In this document: positions 52,897 through 61,629 of the stretch, piece by piece
Layout: every line of letters starts with the position of its first letter
How positions within the stretch are numbered: position 1 is the first letter of the stretch
From: CAWCKS01 sp963763485
GTDB lineage: Bacteria; Pseudomonadota; Alphaproteobacteria; Rhizobiales; Xanthobacteraceae
Length of the DNA: 64,000 nt
Reading direction: 5' to 3'
Assembly (NCBI GenBank): GCA_963763485.1
Contig: CAVXOW010000008.1
Location: forward strand, 1,178,001-1,242,000
Notes under the pieces: generated by a model
Databases searched by the model: none
Told to the model about the DNA's origin: nothing
The model's input: only the letters and a program-made list of their open reading frames with translations
Made by a program: the position numbers and the translations under genes

Positions 52897-53051
52897 GTTG
52901 ATCTCCTGTGCAGCCCCCGCTTCAGTCGAGACTAGTTCCGCCCTATGACGGTTACAAGGCGGCGTCTTTCCGTTAGGGAATTGTGGACCGCGCCGTGACC
53001 TGCTTTCGGTTCGCATTCCGCGCAAATTGAAATTGTTTGAGGATCAGAAAA

Positions 53052-53543
53052 ATGCCGACTGCACCCGCACCAGCTCCGTCAGATGCCGATCAGTTGCCCC
53101 GGTTCGGCCAGGGCGTCGTCTGGCAGGATATCTCTGTCGGCCAGCGTTTCCGTACCTTCCGCCGCACGGTCACCGAAACCGATCTCGTCAATTTCATCTC
53201 GGTCACCGGCATGCTGGAAGCGATCTTCATCGACGCCACCTTCGAGGGCGCAGCGATGAAGGGCCGCGCGGTGCCGGCCGCGCTGACCTACGCGTTGATC
53301 GAAGGTTTTATCCTGCAGAGCATGATCCAGGGCACCGGCCTTGCGATGCTCGAGCTGACGCAAATCATTCATGCGCCGGTTTGCGTCGGCGACACCATTT
53401 GGGCCGTCATCGAGGTCACCGAAATCAAGCCGACCTCGAAGAGCGGCCGTGCCGTCGTGACCTCGCGAATCGATGTGTTCAACCAGTCGGGGGTGTGCGT
53501 GATGACTTACACGGCGAAGCGCCTGCTGGCAGGTCGGGCGTGA
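53052..53543 (+). CDS. MaoC-like hotdog protein lacking the hydratase residues
   Basis: A 163-residue protein with a MaoC/hydratase-2-type hotdog fold. ATG 53052 starts MPTAPAPAPSDADQLPRFGQ. RRTVTETDLVNFISVTGMLE is the first conserved segment, and PVCVGDTIWAVIEVTEIKPT the central strand pair. The canonical hydratase motif contains an Asp and a His (G-D-x-N-P-x-H); here the aligned segment is TGMLEAIFIDATF, so both appear to be replaced. It may bind acyl-CoA without hydratase activity or have another reaction. It faces the converging DMT transporter gene. Confidence 0.78.
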   Translation: MPTAPAPAPSDADQLPRFGQGVVWQDISVGQRFRTFRRTVTETDLVNFISVTGMLEAIFIDATFEGAAMKGRAVPAALTYALIEGFILQSMIQGTGLAMLELTQIIHAPVCVGDTIWAVIEVTEIKPTSKSGRAVVTSRIDVFNQSGVCVMTYTAKRLLAGRA

Positions 53544-53571
53544 CATCGCCGCGATTGAAGCCAGAGCCGCA

Positions 53572-54510
53572 TCAGGGCCGCGCCGGCTTCCATCGCAGAA
53601 ACTGGAACAAACGTCCGTCGATCGACGCAAGCCCGAGACCGATCAATGTCAGCCCGGCAATCTCGTTGGTGTCGATGGGCTCATGAAGAACGATCGTTCC
53701 AAGACCGATCGCGCTGACCGGGATCAGAAACGTCACGAGCAGGAGATTCGTTGCTCCGGCCGATGACAGGATCCGAAAATAAAGCACATAGCCGAGTGCG
53801 GTCGACAGTGCCCCCGCTGCGAGGATTGCGAGCGACACTGCCAGGGACGGCAGATGCAGGCCGCAGGGACAGTCCACCGCGACTGCCAGCGGCGCGATCA
53901 ATATTGTTGATGCCATCAATTGGCCCGCCGCTGTCTGGATCGGAGTGATGCCGAGTCCGCGAAAGCGTCGGCCGTAGACGCCGGCAAGCGCATAACAGAG
54001 TGCAGCTGCAAGGCACAGCAGCTGCGCGCTCAAAGGTGCGTTGTGATTGATCAGAGCGCTGTGGCCAACCATCACGACGACACCGGCGAAGCCGATCAGA
54101 AGGCCAATGCTGCGCGGTACCGTGATCTTCTCGTCCAGCGTTGCCGCGTGCGCAACCACGACAGTGAACAGCGGGGTCGTGGCATTGAGAATAGCTGCAA
54201 GTCCCGATGGGATATCGCGCAGGGCCCAGCCGATCAGAGCAAACGGCACGACATTGTTTAGCGCGCCCATCACCATGAACGACAAGAAGATATTCATGCT
54301 CAATCGGATTGCTTGGCGAACAAACAAGCTGAGCAGCGCCAGCAACGCGGCACCAATGCCAATACGCAAGGCAACCGCGGTCAATGGCGGCAGCTCGCGC
54401 AACGCGATTGCCATGAAGAAGAATGAGCCGCCCCACAGGATGGCCAGAATGATCAGCAGGACCCAGTCCACGGCGGGCATCGGTTGATTGACGGCGGGAC
54501 GAGACACCAC
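53572..54510 (-). CDS. DMT-superfamily transporter (two EamA domains)
   Basis: A 312-residue integral membrane exporter with about ten predicted spans in two EamA repeats (about 15-140 and 155-295). VDWVLLIILAILWGGSFFFM is the first span, with the family's WGxxF motif, and APLFTVVVAHA-type turns occur in the first repeat. NEIAGLTLIGLGLASIDGRL lies near the end. Related proteins export amino acids or other metabolites; the substrate cannot be inferred. It converges on the MaoC-like gene, leaving 28 bases. Confidence 0.88.
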   Translation of the reverse strand: MVSRPAVNQPMPAVDWVLLIILAILWGGSFFFMAIALRELPPLTAVALRIGIGAALLALLSLFVRQAIRLSMNIFLSFMVMGALNNVVPFALIGWALRDIPSGLAAILNATTPLFTVVVAHAATLDEKITVPRSIGLLIGFAGVVVMVGHSALINHNAPLSAQLLCLAAALCYALAGVYGRRFRGLGITPIQTAAGQLMASTILIAPLAVAVDCPCGLHLPSLAVSLAILAAGALSTALGYVLYFRILSSAGATNLLLVTFLIPVSAIGLGTIVLHEPIDTNEIAGLTLIGLGLASIDGRLFQFLRWKPARP

Positions 54511-54603
54511 GACATTTCTCGGCTAGCGACAGCGTTGCTGTAACGCTATCCGCTGGGAGCGAGGCCTCCCACCCGGTTTCCGACAAGGCCGGAGCGCTCC
54601 GCG

Positions 54604-55563
54604 TCAATCCGCGTGAATGTCTGCGTCGTGCGCGACCTTGCGCCAGCGCGCGATCTCCGCGCTGATGAGCTCGCCGAACTCTCTGGGCGTGCCAGGCATT
54701 GCCTCCGCGCCCTCGCCAGTCAGGAACTTGATCATCTGCTCGGTCGACAGCGCCTTGTTGATCTCGTTGTTCAATGCTTCGACGACATCGGGCGGCGTTC
54801 CCGCTGGCGCCACGATGCCCCACCACGAGCTCGCTTCGTAGTCGGCGACCCCGGCTTCGCGCACGGTCGGCGTGTCCGGCAGGCTTGGCGAGCGCTGTGT
54901 GCTGGTCACGGCGAGCGCCTTGGCCTGCCCGTTGCGCACGATCTGCAGGATCTGCGGCATGCTCGAGACGTAGATGTCGACATGGCCGCCGACCAGATCG
55001 TTGATCGCGAGCGCGCCCCCGCGGTACGGCACGTGTGTCAGCTTGATGCCGGCCGACAGCGCCAGCAGTTCCGCTGCAATCTGGTTGATGCTGCCGGGGC
55101 CAGCGGAGGCATAGTTGATCGAGCCGGGTTTGGCCTTGGCGAGCGCAATCAACTCGCTGACCGAGCTGGCCGGAAAAGAATTCGATGCCGCCAGCAGAAG
55201 CGGAGACTGCCCGATCCGTGCAACCGGCGTAAAATCCTTTGTAACGTCGAACGGCAGGTTGGTCTTGACCGCGGGATTGATCGTGAAGGTCGACGACACC
55301 AGCAGCAGGGTGTAGCCGTCGGGTGCCGCGCGGGCGACGAATTCCGATCCGATCACCCCGCCGGCGCCGGGCCGGTTATCGACCACCACCGGCTGACCCC
55401 AGTCTTCATTCAGCTTCTGGCCGATCGCGCGGGCCACAATGTCGTTGGAGCCGCCCGGCGCGAACGGCACAATGATGGTGATCGCCTTGGCCGGGTAGTC
55501 GGCGGCGTTTGCGCCTGCCATTGAGACCAAGAACAGTCCAGCCAGCAGCACCATCCGACGCAT
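54604..55563 (-). CDS. Bug/TctC-family periplasmic solute-binding protein
   Basis: A 319-residue extracytoplasmic receptor of the tripartite tricarboxylate transporter type. ATG 55563 gives the signal peptide MRRMVLLAGLFLVSMAGANA before ADYPAKAITIIVPFAPGGSN, the classic mature start. DNRPGAGGVIGSEFVARAAP and YEASSWWGIVAPAGTP are family marks for ligand binding. No TctA or TctB genes lie next to it, so it is an orphan receptor, which is common in this family. It lies 93 bases upstream of the DMT gene on the same strand. The ligand may be a carboxylate. Confidence 0.92.
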   Translation of the reverse strand: MRRMVLLAGLFLVSMAGANAADYPAKAITIIVPFAPGGSNDIVARAIGQKLNEDWGQPVVVDNRPGAGGVIGSEFVARAAPDGYTLLLVSSTFTINPAVKTNLPFDVTKDFTPVARIGQSPLLLAASNSFPASSVSELIALAKAKPGSINYASAGPGSINQIAAELLALSAGIKLTHVPYRGGALAINDLVGGHVDIYVSSMPQILQIVRNGQAKALAVTSTQRSPSLPDTPTVREAGVADYEASSWWGIVAPAGTPPDVVEALNNEINKALSTEQMIKFLTGEGAEAMPGTPREFGELISAEIARWRKVAHDADIHAD

Positions 55564-55900
55564 TGGTATGTTTTCCCGATCGACGCCCGCCAATCGCGGG
55601 TCCAGCCCGAAACTTGAACCACATGGCGATCGTATTCGACAAGCTTTGCTGTAGCGCAGCAAAGCGCCGGCCCGCTGGCACTCGAGGCTGTCATTCAAGG
55701 CACGAATCATTCGTGATAGGAGGTGCGCATGGCAGGGATCATGGTTTCGCCGGCTACCGCACCGTCGGAAGCGCGATCGGGCGTCTCCACTCAAACCATG
55801 ACAAGCCGGATCAGGCTTTTTTGACAGAGCCTTAAGGAAGAGCCACCGATCATGCCGGTGCGTTCGCTTCGGCCGGTGAAGTCGGTGCAAGGGGTTTGAA
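55564..55900. other. 337-bp divergent gap between solute-binding protein and glutamate-synthase-like genes
   Basis: No gene or RNA was recognised here. The two flanking genes diverge, so both promoters should lie in it, but no box pair is good enough to name. A short run GGCTTTTTTGACAGAG occurs near 55815. Confidence 0.5.
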
Positions 55901-57529
55901 ATGCAAACGCTGATGCTTCCATTCACGCCGCGTTTTTATGTGATGACGATCTGCGTCGTGCTCACGATGGTGCTGCTCTGGATCGGCATTCTCGATCACA
56001 AGGCGTTCGACTGGCTTTTGACGCCGATCCTGATCTTCGGCGGCCTGACGCTGCTCGGCGTCCGCGACCTCCTGCAGAAGAACCACGCGATCCTGCGCAA
56101 CTACCCGATCGCCGCGCACCTGCGGTTTCTGTTCGAGGAGATCCGGCCCGAGCTGCGCCAGTATTTCTTCGAGAGTGAAAAGGATGGCATGCCGTTCAGC
56201 CGCGACACCCGCTCGATCGTCTATCAGCGCGCCAAGATGGTGCTCGACAAGCGGCCGTTCGGCACGCAGATGGACGTTTACTCCGACGGCTACGAGTGGC
56301 TGCACCACTCGATCGCGCCAAAGGCCGAGGCCAACGGCAACTTCCGCATCACCATCGGAGGCCCCGAGTGCAAGAGGCCGTACTCGGCCTCGGTGTTCAA
56401 CATCTCGGCGATGAGTTTTGGCGCGCTCAGTCCGAACGCGATCCGCGCGCTCAATGCCGGTGCCAAAATGGGTAACTTCGCGCACGACACCGGCGAGGGC
56501 GGCGTCAGCCCCTACCACCAGGAGAACGGTGGCGACATCATTTGGGAAGTCGGCTCCGGCTATTTCGGCTGTCGCACCCGGGACGGGCACTTCGATCCGG
56601 AAAAATTCGCTGCCGTCGCCGGCCTCGATCAAATCAAGATGGTCGAGCTCAAGATCAGCCAGGGCGCCAAGCCGGGCCATGGCGGCGTGTTGCCGGCGGC
56701 AAAAGTCTCACCGGAGATCTCGCGGATCCGCGGCGTCGGGATGGGCGAGGACTGCATCTCACCGGCGCGCCACTCGGCATTCTCGACACCGATCGAAATG
56801 ATGAAATTCATCGCCGAAATGCGGCGGCTCTCCGGCGGCAAGCCGGCCGGCTTCAAGCTGTGCATCGGTCACCCCTGGGAATTTCTCGCGATCTGCAAGG
56901 CGATGCTGGCGACCGGCATCTACCCCGATTTCATCGTGGTCGACGGCAAGGAAGGCGGCACCGGCGCGGCCCCGATGGAATTCATGGACAATCTCGGCAT
57001 GCCGATGCGCGAGGGCGTCAACTTCGTCCACAACGCGCTGATCGGCGTCAACCTGCGTGACCGCATCAAGATCGGCACTTCGGGCAAGATCGCAACCGCG
57101 TTCGACATTTTGCGCGCCATGGCGCTGGGCGCCGACTGGTGCAACTCGGCGCGCGGCTTCATGTTCTCACTTGGCTGTATCCAGTCCTTGAGTTGTCATA
57201 CCGACAAATGCCCGACCGGCGTCGCGACCCAGGACCCGACGCGCGCTCGCGCGCTCGTGGTCGCCGACAAGAAGCAGCGCGTCTACAACTACCATGAGGC
57301 AACGTTGCATGCGCTCGGCGAACTGGTCGCTGCCGCAGGCCTCGATCATCCGCAGGAGATCAGGCCGATCCACCTGTCGCACCGGATCTCGACCACCGAG
57401 GTGGTGTCGTTCGCGCAGCTTTATCCGGAGTTGAAGCCCGGCGAGTTGCTGCAGGAGACGACCAACGACCCGCGCTTCCGTGAGGCCTGGAAGCTCGCGC
57501 AGGCCGAGTCGTTCGCGCCGAAGGGGTGA
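55901..57529 (+). CDS. Membrane-anchored FMN-binding glutamate-synthase-like protein
   Basis: A 542-residue protein whose C-terminal 400 residues match the FMN-binding domain of glutamate synthase (Glu_synthase). PYSASVFNISAMSFGALSPN, EGGVSPYHQENGGDIIWEVG, DGKEGGTGAAPMEFMDNLGM and CIQSLSCHTDKCPTGVATQD are the standard segments, with cysteines that could hold an Fe-S cluster. The N-terminus has two hydrophobic spans (about 13-30 and 38-55), so it is membrane-bound. It lacks the amidotransferase domain and so cannot use glutamine in the normal way. Its reaction is unknown. Confidence 0.88.
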   Translation: MQTLMLPFTPRFYVMTICVVLTMVLLWIGILDHKAFDWLLTPILIFGGLTLLGVRDLLQKNHAILRNYPIAAHLRFLFEEIRPELRQYFFESEKDGMPFSRDTRSIVYQRAKMVLDKRPFGTQMDVYSDGYEWLHHSIAPKAEANGNFRITIGGPECKRPYSASVFNISAMSFGALSPNAIRALNAGAKMGNFAHDTGEGGVSPYHQENGGDIIWEVGSGYFGCRTRDGHFDPEKFAAVAGLDQIKMVELKISQGAKPGHGGVLPAAKVSPEISRIRGVGMGEDCISPARHSAFSTPIEMMKFIAEMRRLSGGKPAGFKLCIGHPWEFLAICKAMLATGIYPDFIVVDGKEGGTGAAPMEFMDNLGMPMREGVNFVHNALIGVNLRDRIKIGTSGKIATAFDILRAMALGADWCNSARGFMFSLGCIQSLSCHTDKCPTGVATQDPTRARALVVADKKQRVYNYHEATLHALGELVAAAGLDHPQEIRPIHLSHRISTTEVVSFAQLYPELKPGELLQETTNDPRFREAWKLAQAESFAPKG

Positions 57530-57540
57530 ACTACCCTGCT

Positions 57541-57651
57541 CCCTCCCCTTGATAAAGGGGAGGGTCGGCGTGGGGATCTCCCGGCTCAGCCTGTGCGTGA
57601 AGACCCCCACCCGACTGCTTCGCAGTCGACCTCCCCCTTGCAGGGGGAGGT
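57541..57651 (+). repeat. Two G/C-rich hairpins after the glutamate-synthase-like gene
   Basis: CCCTCCCCTTGATAAAGGGG plus AGGG (57541-57564) and ACCTCCCCCTTGCAGGGGGA plus GGT (57629-57651) are separate hairpins; the second is followed by TTTTC and may end transcription. Between them lies a degenerate repeat-like spacer. Similar CTCCCCCTTG-type hairpins are frequent in alphaproteobacterial intergenic DNA. Confidence 0.75.
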
Positions 57652-57670
57652 TTTCAACTTCCGCGCACAC

Positions 57671-58069
57671 TCACCCGTTCGGCACGAACGCCGTCACCTC
57701 AATCTCGACCTTGGCGCGGGCATCGACCAGCCCGCCGATGAACAGCAGCGTCGACGGCGGAAAATTGCGGCCCAGCGTTTCCTTCCAGGCCGCGCCGATA
57801 CCGGCGCCGGAACTTTCGTAGTCGCTGCGGCTCGTGATGTACCAGGTCAACCGCACGATGTGCTCGGGCCCCGCGCCCGCTTCCTTCAACAGGCGCATGA
57901 TTCGGTGCAGCGCCGATTTCACCTGGGCGCCGAAATCATCGGCATAGTTGCCGGCCTCGTCGCCGCCGGTTTGGCCGGCGAGTACGATCCAGCGGCCCGG
58001 CGCGTCAACGACGACGCCATGCGAGAAGCCGCGCGGCTTCGACCAATCGGCAGGCTGCAAGACTTTCAT
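57671..58069 (-). CDS. RidA family (enamine/imine deaminase) protein
   Basis: A 132-residue trimeric-type RidA protein, which removes reactive enamine or imine intermediates. MKVLQPADWSKPRGFSHGVV opens the protein, GQTGGDEAGNYADDFGAQVK follows, and the active-site segment VRLTWYITSRSDYES keeps the conserved Arg-Thr-x-Tyr pattern. The C-terminal VEIEVTAFVPNG is typical. It converges on the glutamate-synthase-like gene across two G/C-rich hairpins. Whether it works with the enzyme next door is not known. Confidence 0.9.
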   Translation of the reverse strand: MKVLQPADWSKPRGFSHGVVVDAPGRWIVLAGQTGGDEAGNYADDFGAQVKSALHRIMRLLKEAGAGPEHIVRLTWYITSRSDYESSGAGIGAAWKETLGRNFPPSTLLFIGGLVDARAKVEIEVTAFVPNG

Positions 58070-58085
58070 TGTCGTTCCCTCTCAA

Positions 58086-58136
58086 GCGCATGTCCTGGAA
58101 AAGTGGGTACCGGTTTTTCCGGCAAAGGACATGTGC
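58086..58136. repeat. REP-like intergenic palindrome, copy 3
   Basis: This copy begins GCGCATGTCCTGGAAAAGTG, contains GGTACCGGTTTTTCC and ends GGACATGTGC. The outer ten bases are nearly inverted. It lies directly downstream of the MFS gene terminator, before the RidA gene. Confidence 0.88.
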
Positions 58137-58138
58137 AG

Positions 58139-58180
58139 ATAAAAAAGCAAACGCCGGCCGCGATGCGCATCGCGGCCGGC
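58139..58180 (-). terminator. Strong rho-independent terminator of the MFS gene
   Basis: A perfect 28-base palindrome occupies 58153-58180 (GCCGGCCGCGATGC and its exact reverse complement), giving a 10-14 bp stem. On the minus strand it is followed by GTTTGCTTTTTTAT. It ends the MFS transporter transcript. Confidence 0.92.
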
Positions 58181-58198
58181 ATCGATTGTCAGATCACG

Positions 58199-59599
58199 TC
58201 ACGTCGCGATCTGGTTCAACTCCTTGCCTGAATGTTCAGGCACGAAGAACCACACGCCGACTGCCATCGCCAGCATCATCACCGGTATGAGCAGGAACGC
58301 TTTGTCAAACGAGCCGTAGTATTGCTGGATCGCGACCGTCACGAATGGGAACAAGACGAAGCCGACAAAGTAACCGATCGCCCAGGTCACACCGTTCGCG
58401 GTGCCGCGCATGCGCGTCGGGAAGATTTCGGCCGTCAGCGTGGTGCTTGGTCCCCAGAAGCCGAGGAAACCGAAGCTCCACAGCATGCCGAAGACCCATA
58501 GCCACAGGTGGCTGTCGCTATAGACCCACAGCGTGATGAAGATCGCGCCTTCGACGAGGGTGACGATGAAGCCAATCCTGCGGCCGACCTTGTCGGCAAG
58601 CCAGCCCGCGACGCACAGGCCGAGGAACCCCGAAAGGCCCCACCCGATATAGAACGCGCTGTACTCCCAGGTTGGCCAATGCTTCTCGGCGTTCAAATAG
58701 AGCGGCATCCAGCCGCCAACGGTGCCGAAGATCGCACACGAGCAGCAGGCGATGAACAGCGCAACCAGCGTCGCCGGCAGGATGTCGGGCATGAACACCT
58801 GGCGAATGCCGAGCGATCCGGCCTTGCTGTACCAGGCTTCATCATCGGTGCTGAGCTTGCCGCCACGCTCCAGCGTTTCCTTGATGCGCTGCTTGCGATC
58901 CTGTGCCCGCACCCAGTACGGCGATTCCGGACAGGTGGCGCGGACGTAGAGCGCCAGCAGGGCGATCACGCCGGGCACGATGACGGCCATGCGCCAGCCG
59001 TAGGCCGTTGCGAACGTGCCGGTGATGCCGCCGGCAAGCGAGGCGCCGAGACACCAGGTTGCGCGCGAGGCGCTGATGACACGTCCACGAAGCTTGGCCG
59101 GCCAGGTCTCGGCAACCAGCATCGAACCAAGCGCCCATTCGCCGCTCAGCGCAAATCCGACAGCACAGCGGGCAGCGACATACCAGGCAAAGGTCGGCGA
59201 CAGCGCGACGACGGGCATCATCAGGGAGAACAGGGCGATGTTGACCGCCAGCAGCGTTCGCCGCCCGAGGCGGTCAGACAGCCACGGCCAGAAGTAAAGT
59301 CCAAGGATGCTGAACATCAGGGCGATCTGACCGCCGGTGCGGAGCTCGGGAATGGTGACCGAGAAATCCTTCATCACGAGCGGCACGATCAACCCGAAGA
59401 TCACGCCGTCCATGCCGTCGAAACCCCAGCCGGCAGAGTTCGCGATGGCGATGTGCCAGTGCGTCTTCGTCACCTCCTCGCCGACGCCGGCGACATTCCG
59501 GTAATTTGCGTATTGCATGTGCTTCTGTTCGAGCGGCCCAGCGCCACCGACATTGGCAGTCCCAACGCCAACGTTGGCGTCGACCGTAGTCGTACTCAT
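58199..59599 (-). CDS. MFS transporter (aromatic acid/sugar-porter-like)
   Basis: A 466-residue major facilitator with about twelve predicted spans. The N-terminal cytoplasmic stretch carries a Gly-Val-rich segment, then GWGFDGMDGVIFGLIVPLVM, which resembles the motif of the aromatic-acid:H+ symporter group. WPWLSDRLGRRTLLA is the loop 2-3 signature (G-x-L-x-D-R-x-G-R-R type), and WGPSTTLTAEIFPTRMRGTA is the loop 10-11 signature. The substrate cannot be set, although aromatic acids would suit the region. A strong terminator follows. Confidence 0.87.
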   Translation of the reverse strand: MSTTTVDANVGVGTANVGGAGPLEQKHMQYANYRNVAGVGEEVTKTHWHIAIANSAGWGFDGMDGVIFGLIVPLVMKDFSVTIPELRTGGQIALMFSILGLYFWPWLSDRLGRRTLLAVNIALFSLMMPVVALSPTFAWYVAARCAVGFALSGEWALGSMLVAETWPAKLRGRVISASRATWCLGASLAGGITGTFATAYGWRMAVIVPGVIALLALYVRATCPESPYWVRAQDRKQRIKETLERGGKLSTDDEAWYSKAGSLGIRQVFMPDILPATLVALFIACCSCAIFGTVGGWMPLYLNAEKHWPTWEYSAFYIGWGLSGFLGLCVAGWLADKVGRRIGFIVTLVEGAIFITLWVYSDSHLWLWVFGMLWSFGFLGFWGPSTTLTAEIFPTRMRGTANGVTWAIGYFVGFVLFPFVTVAIQQYYGSFDKAFLLIPVMMLAMAVGVWFFVPEHSGKELNQIAT

Positions 59600-59949
59600 C
59601 GTGTCTCTCCCGCGCTGCGCCGCACACGGCGACGCTTGTTCATTTTCGTTGTTTGCCGGATATCACGACCGCGACCCCGCCGCGCACCGGAGCCTCAGCT
59701 TGGCTCAACTAAAGTCGTATCGCAAGGCGATTGGTTGGCGCCGTCATGCAATTCGGCCGGAGCCGGGCTGGCGATGCTTTGCGTCCGTCGCTTGGCAGCG
59801 ATCGGTTGTTGCGCATTTGGTCCCGCAAGACTCTTCAAAATCTCCCTTGCCCCACTTCCAAACTCTGGCAATCTCGCGCCCGCAACGGTGACAATTTGGC
59901 GCAAGTGCCCGGCTTGAGCGCAGGCGCCGCAATGGGGGTCGTTTTGAAT
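59600..59949. other. 350-bp divergent gap between the MFS and ABC genes
   Basis: No gene was recognised. A frame runs through most of it into the ABC receptor, but its Ser/Arg-rich composition is unlike protein. Both promoters should lie here; none is clear. A hairpin-free stretch precedes the ABC receptor start. Confidence 0.5.
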
Positions 59950-61548
59950 ATGCTGAAACGTCATGTGCTGTTTGCGGTTGCCGCCGCGTCGATGCTGGCG
60001 TTTGCCGCGCCGCTCTCCGCGCAAACGCTGCGTTACGCCAATCAGGGCGAATTGAAATCGCTCGATCCCTACACCCTGAACGAGAGCACGACCCACGCCC
60101 ATCTTGGCCACGTCTATGAAGGCCTGGTTGAGCGCGGCAAGGATTTGAAGATCATCCCGGCGCTGGCGGAGAGCTGGGAGCTGGTCAACCCGACGACCTG
60201 GCGCTTTCACCTGCGCCACAACGTCAAATTCCAGAACGGCGATCCATTCACCGCCGCCGACGTGCTGTTCTCCGCCGACCGCGTGCGCGCCAAGGGGTCC
60301 AACCTGCAGACCCGCGTGCCGCCCGATGCCAAGGTGGTCAAGGTCGACGACTATACGGTCGACTTCGTCCTGAGCTCGCCAAATCCCATCCTGTTTTCGC
60401 AGTGGGACACATGGTACATCATGGACAAGAAGTGGGCCGAGGCGAACAACGCCGTCGAGCCGACCCCGGTCTCCGCGACGACGCCGAGCTTCGCGTCGCT
60501 GCACGCCAACGGTACGGGCCCGTTCACCATCGAAAGCCATGAGCCGGGCATCAAGACCGTCTTCAAGGCCAATCCGAACTGGTGGCGCAAGCCCGAGCAT
60601 AACCTGAAGGAGATTATCTTCACCTCGATCGCGTCGGATGCCACGCGCGTCGCGGCGCTGTTGTCGGGCGAAGTTGACGTCATCGAGCCGGTGCCGCTGC
60701 AGGACATCGACCGCGTCAACGCCAGCCCCAACGCGAAGGTGCTGACCGGCCCCGAGTTGCGCACCATCTTCCTGAGCTTCGACCAGGTTCGCGACGAGCT
60801 GTTGTTCTCGAACGTCAAGGGCAAGAACCCGTTCAAGGATGTTCGCGTCCGCGAGGCGTTCTATCGCGCTGTTGATATCGAGGCGATCAAGTCAAAGGTG
60901 ATGCGCAACCAGTCCGTGCCGTCGGCGCTGATGATCGCGCCGTCGCTGTTCAGCCTCGCCAAGGAGTTCACCCGGCCGAAATACGATCCCGATCGGGCCA
61001 AGAAACTGCTGGCCGATGCCGGCTACCCGAACGGCTTCGAGGTCGGCATGGACTGCCCGAACGACCGCTATGTCAATGACGCGGCGATCTGCCAGGCCGT
61101 CGTCGGCATGCTGGCCCGTGTCGGCGTCAAGGTGAACCTGATGGCGCAGACCAAGGCATTGTACTTCGGCAAGGTGTTGAAACCCGCCGGCTATCAGACC
61201 TCGTTCTATCTGCTCGGCTGGACGCCGGGCACGCTCGACTCCCACAACGTGCTGCACGACATCCTCGGCTGTCGCAACGATCCAAAAGATTCCTCGCGCG
61301 GCGAGTCCAATGTCGGCGGCTACTGCAATCCGAAGCTGGACGAGCTGACCGACAAGATCCTGGTCGAGTTTGACGTCGCCAAGCGCGACGGCATGATCCG
61401 CGACGCCTACAAGATACTGGATGCCGACTGGGGCTACATCCCCCTGCACCAGCAGGCGCTGGCCTGGGGCGTGTCGAACAAGGTGAAACTGGTGCAGCGT
61501 GCCGACAACCAGGTGCTGCTGTACTGGGCGACCAAGCAGCCGGAGTAA
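59950..61548 (+). CDS. ABC peptide/opine-type solute-binding protein (family 5)
   Basis: A 532-residue periplasmic receptor of the DppA/OppA type. ATG 59950 gives signal peptide MLKRHVLFAVAAASMLAFAA before PLSA-QTLRYANQGELKSLDP. DPYTLNESTTHAHLGHVYEG and ALAESWELVNPTTWRFHLRH are the family start; NGTGPFTIESHEPGIKTVF and KNPFKDVRVREAFYRAVD lie in the middle lobe. It captures a peptide or other small ligand. A further ATG 18 bases upstream is possible. It is followed by dppB- and dppC-like permease genes and an ATPase gene. Confidence 0.92.
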   Translation: MLKRHVLFAVAAASMLAFAAPLSAQTLRYANQGELKSLDPYTLNESTTHAHLGHVYEGLVERGKDLKIIPALAESWELVNPTTWRFHLRHNVKFQNGDPFTAADVLFSADRVRAKGSNLQTRVPPDAKVVKVDDYTVDFVLSSPNPILFSQWDTWYIMDKKWAEANNAVEPTPVSATTPSFASLHANGTGPFTIESHEPGIKTVFKANPNWWRKPEHNLKEIIFTSIASDATRVAALLSGEVDVIEPVPLQDIDRVNASPNAKVLTGPELRTIFLSFDQVRDELLFSNVKGKNPFKDVRVREAFYRAVDIEAIKSKVMRNQSVPSALMIAPSLFSLAKEFTRPKYDPDRAKKLLADAGYPNGFEVGMDCPNDRYVNDAAICQAVVGMLARVGVKVNLMAQTKALYFGKVLKPAGYQTSFYLLGWTPGTLDSHNVLHDILGCRNDPKDSSRGESNVGGYCNPKLDELTDKILVEFDVAKRDGMIRDAYKILDADWGYIPLHQQALAWGVSNKVKLVQRADNQVLLYWATKQPE

Positions 61549-61586
61549 CTCCGCTGTTCGGTCTGCGGCACCTGCAATCATCGAAG

Positions 61587-61611
61587 CCGGCGCAGCGGCG
61601 CGCCGGTTTTT
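61587..61611 (+). terminator. Intra-operon attenuating hairpin
   Basis: CCGGCG and CGCCGG (61587-61592 and 61601-61606) form a 6-bp stem around CAGCGGCG, followed by TTTTT. It lies between the receptor and the first permease gene and could lower permease expression relative to the receptor. Confidence 0.6.
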
Positions 61612-61629
61612 AGGATGTGACGAGACATT

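Noticed and set aside
59731..59950. An N-terminal extension of the ABC receptor starting at 59731
   Set aside because: The first 73 residues are Ser/Arg/Gly-rich and would bury the signal peptide that begins at 59950.
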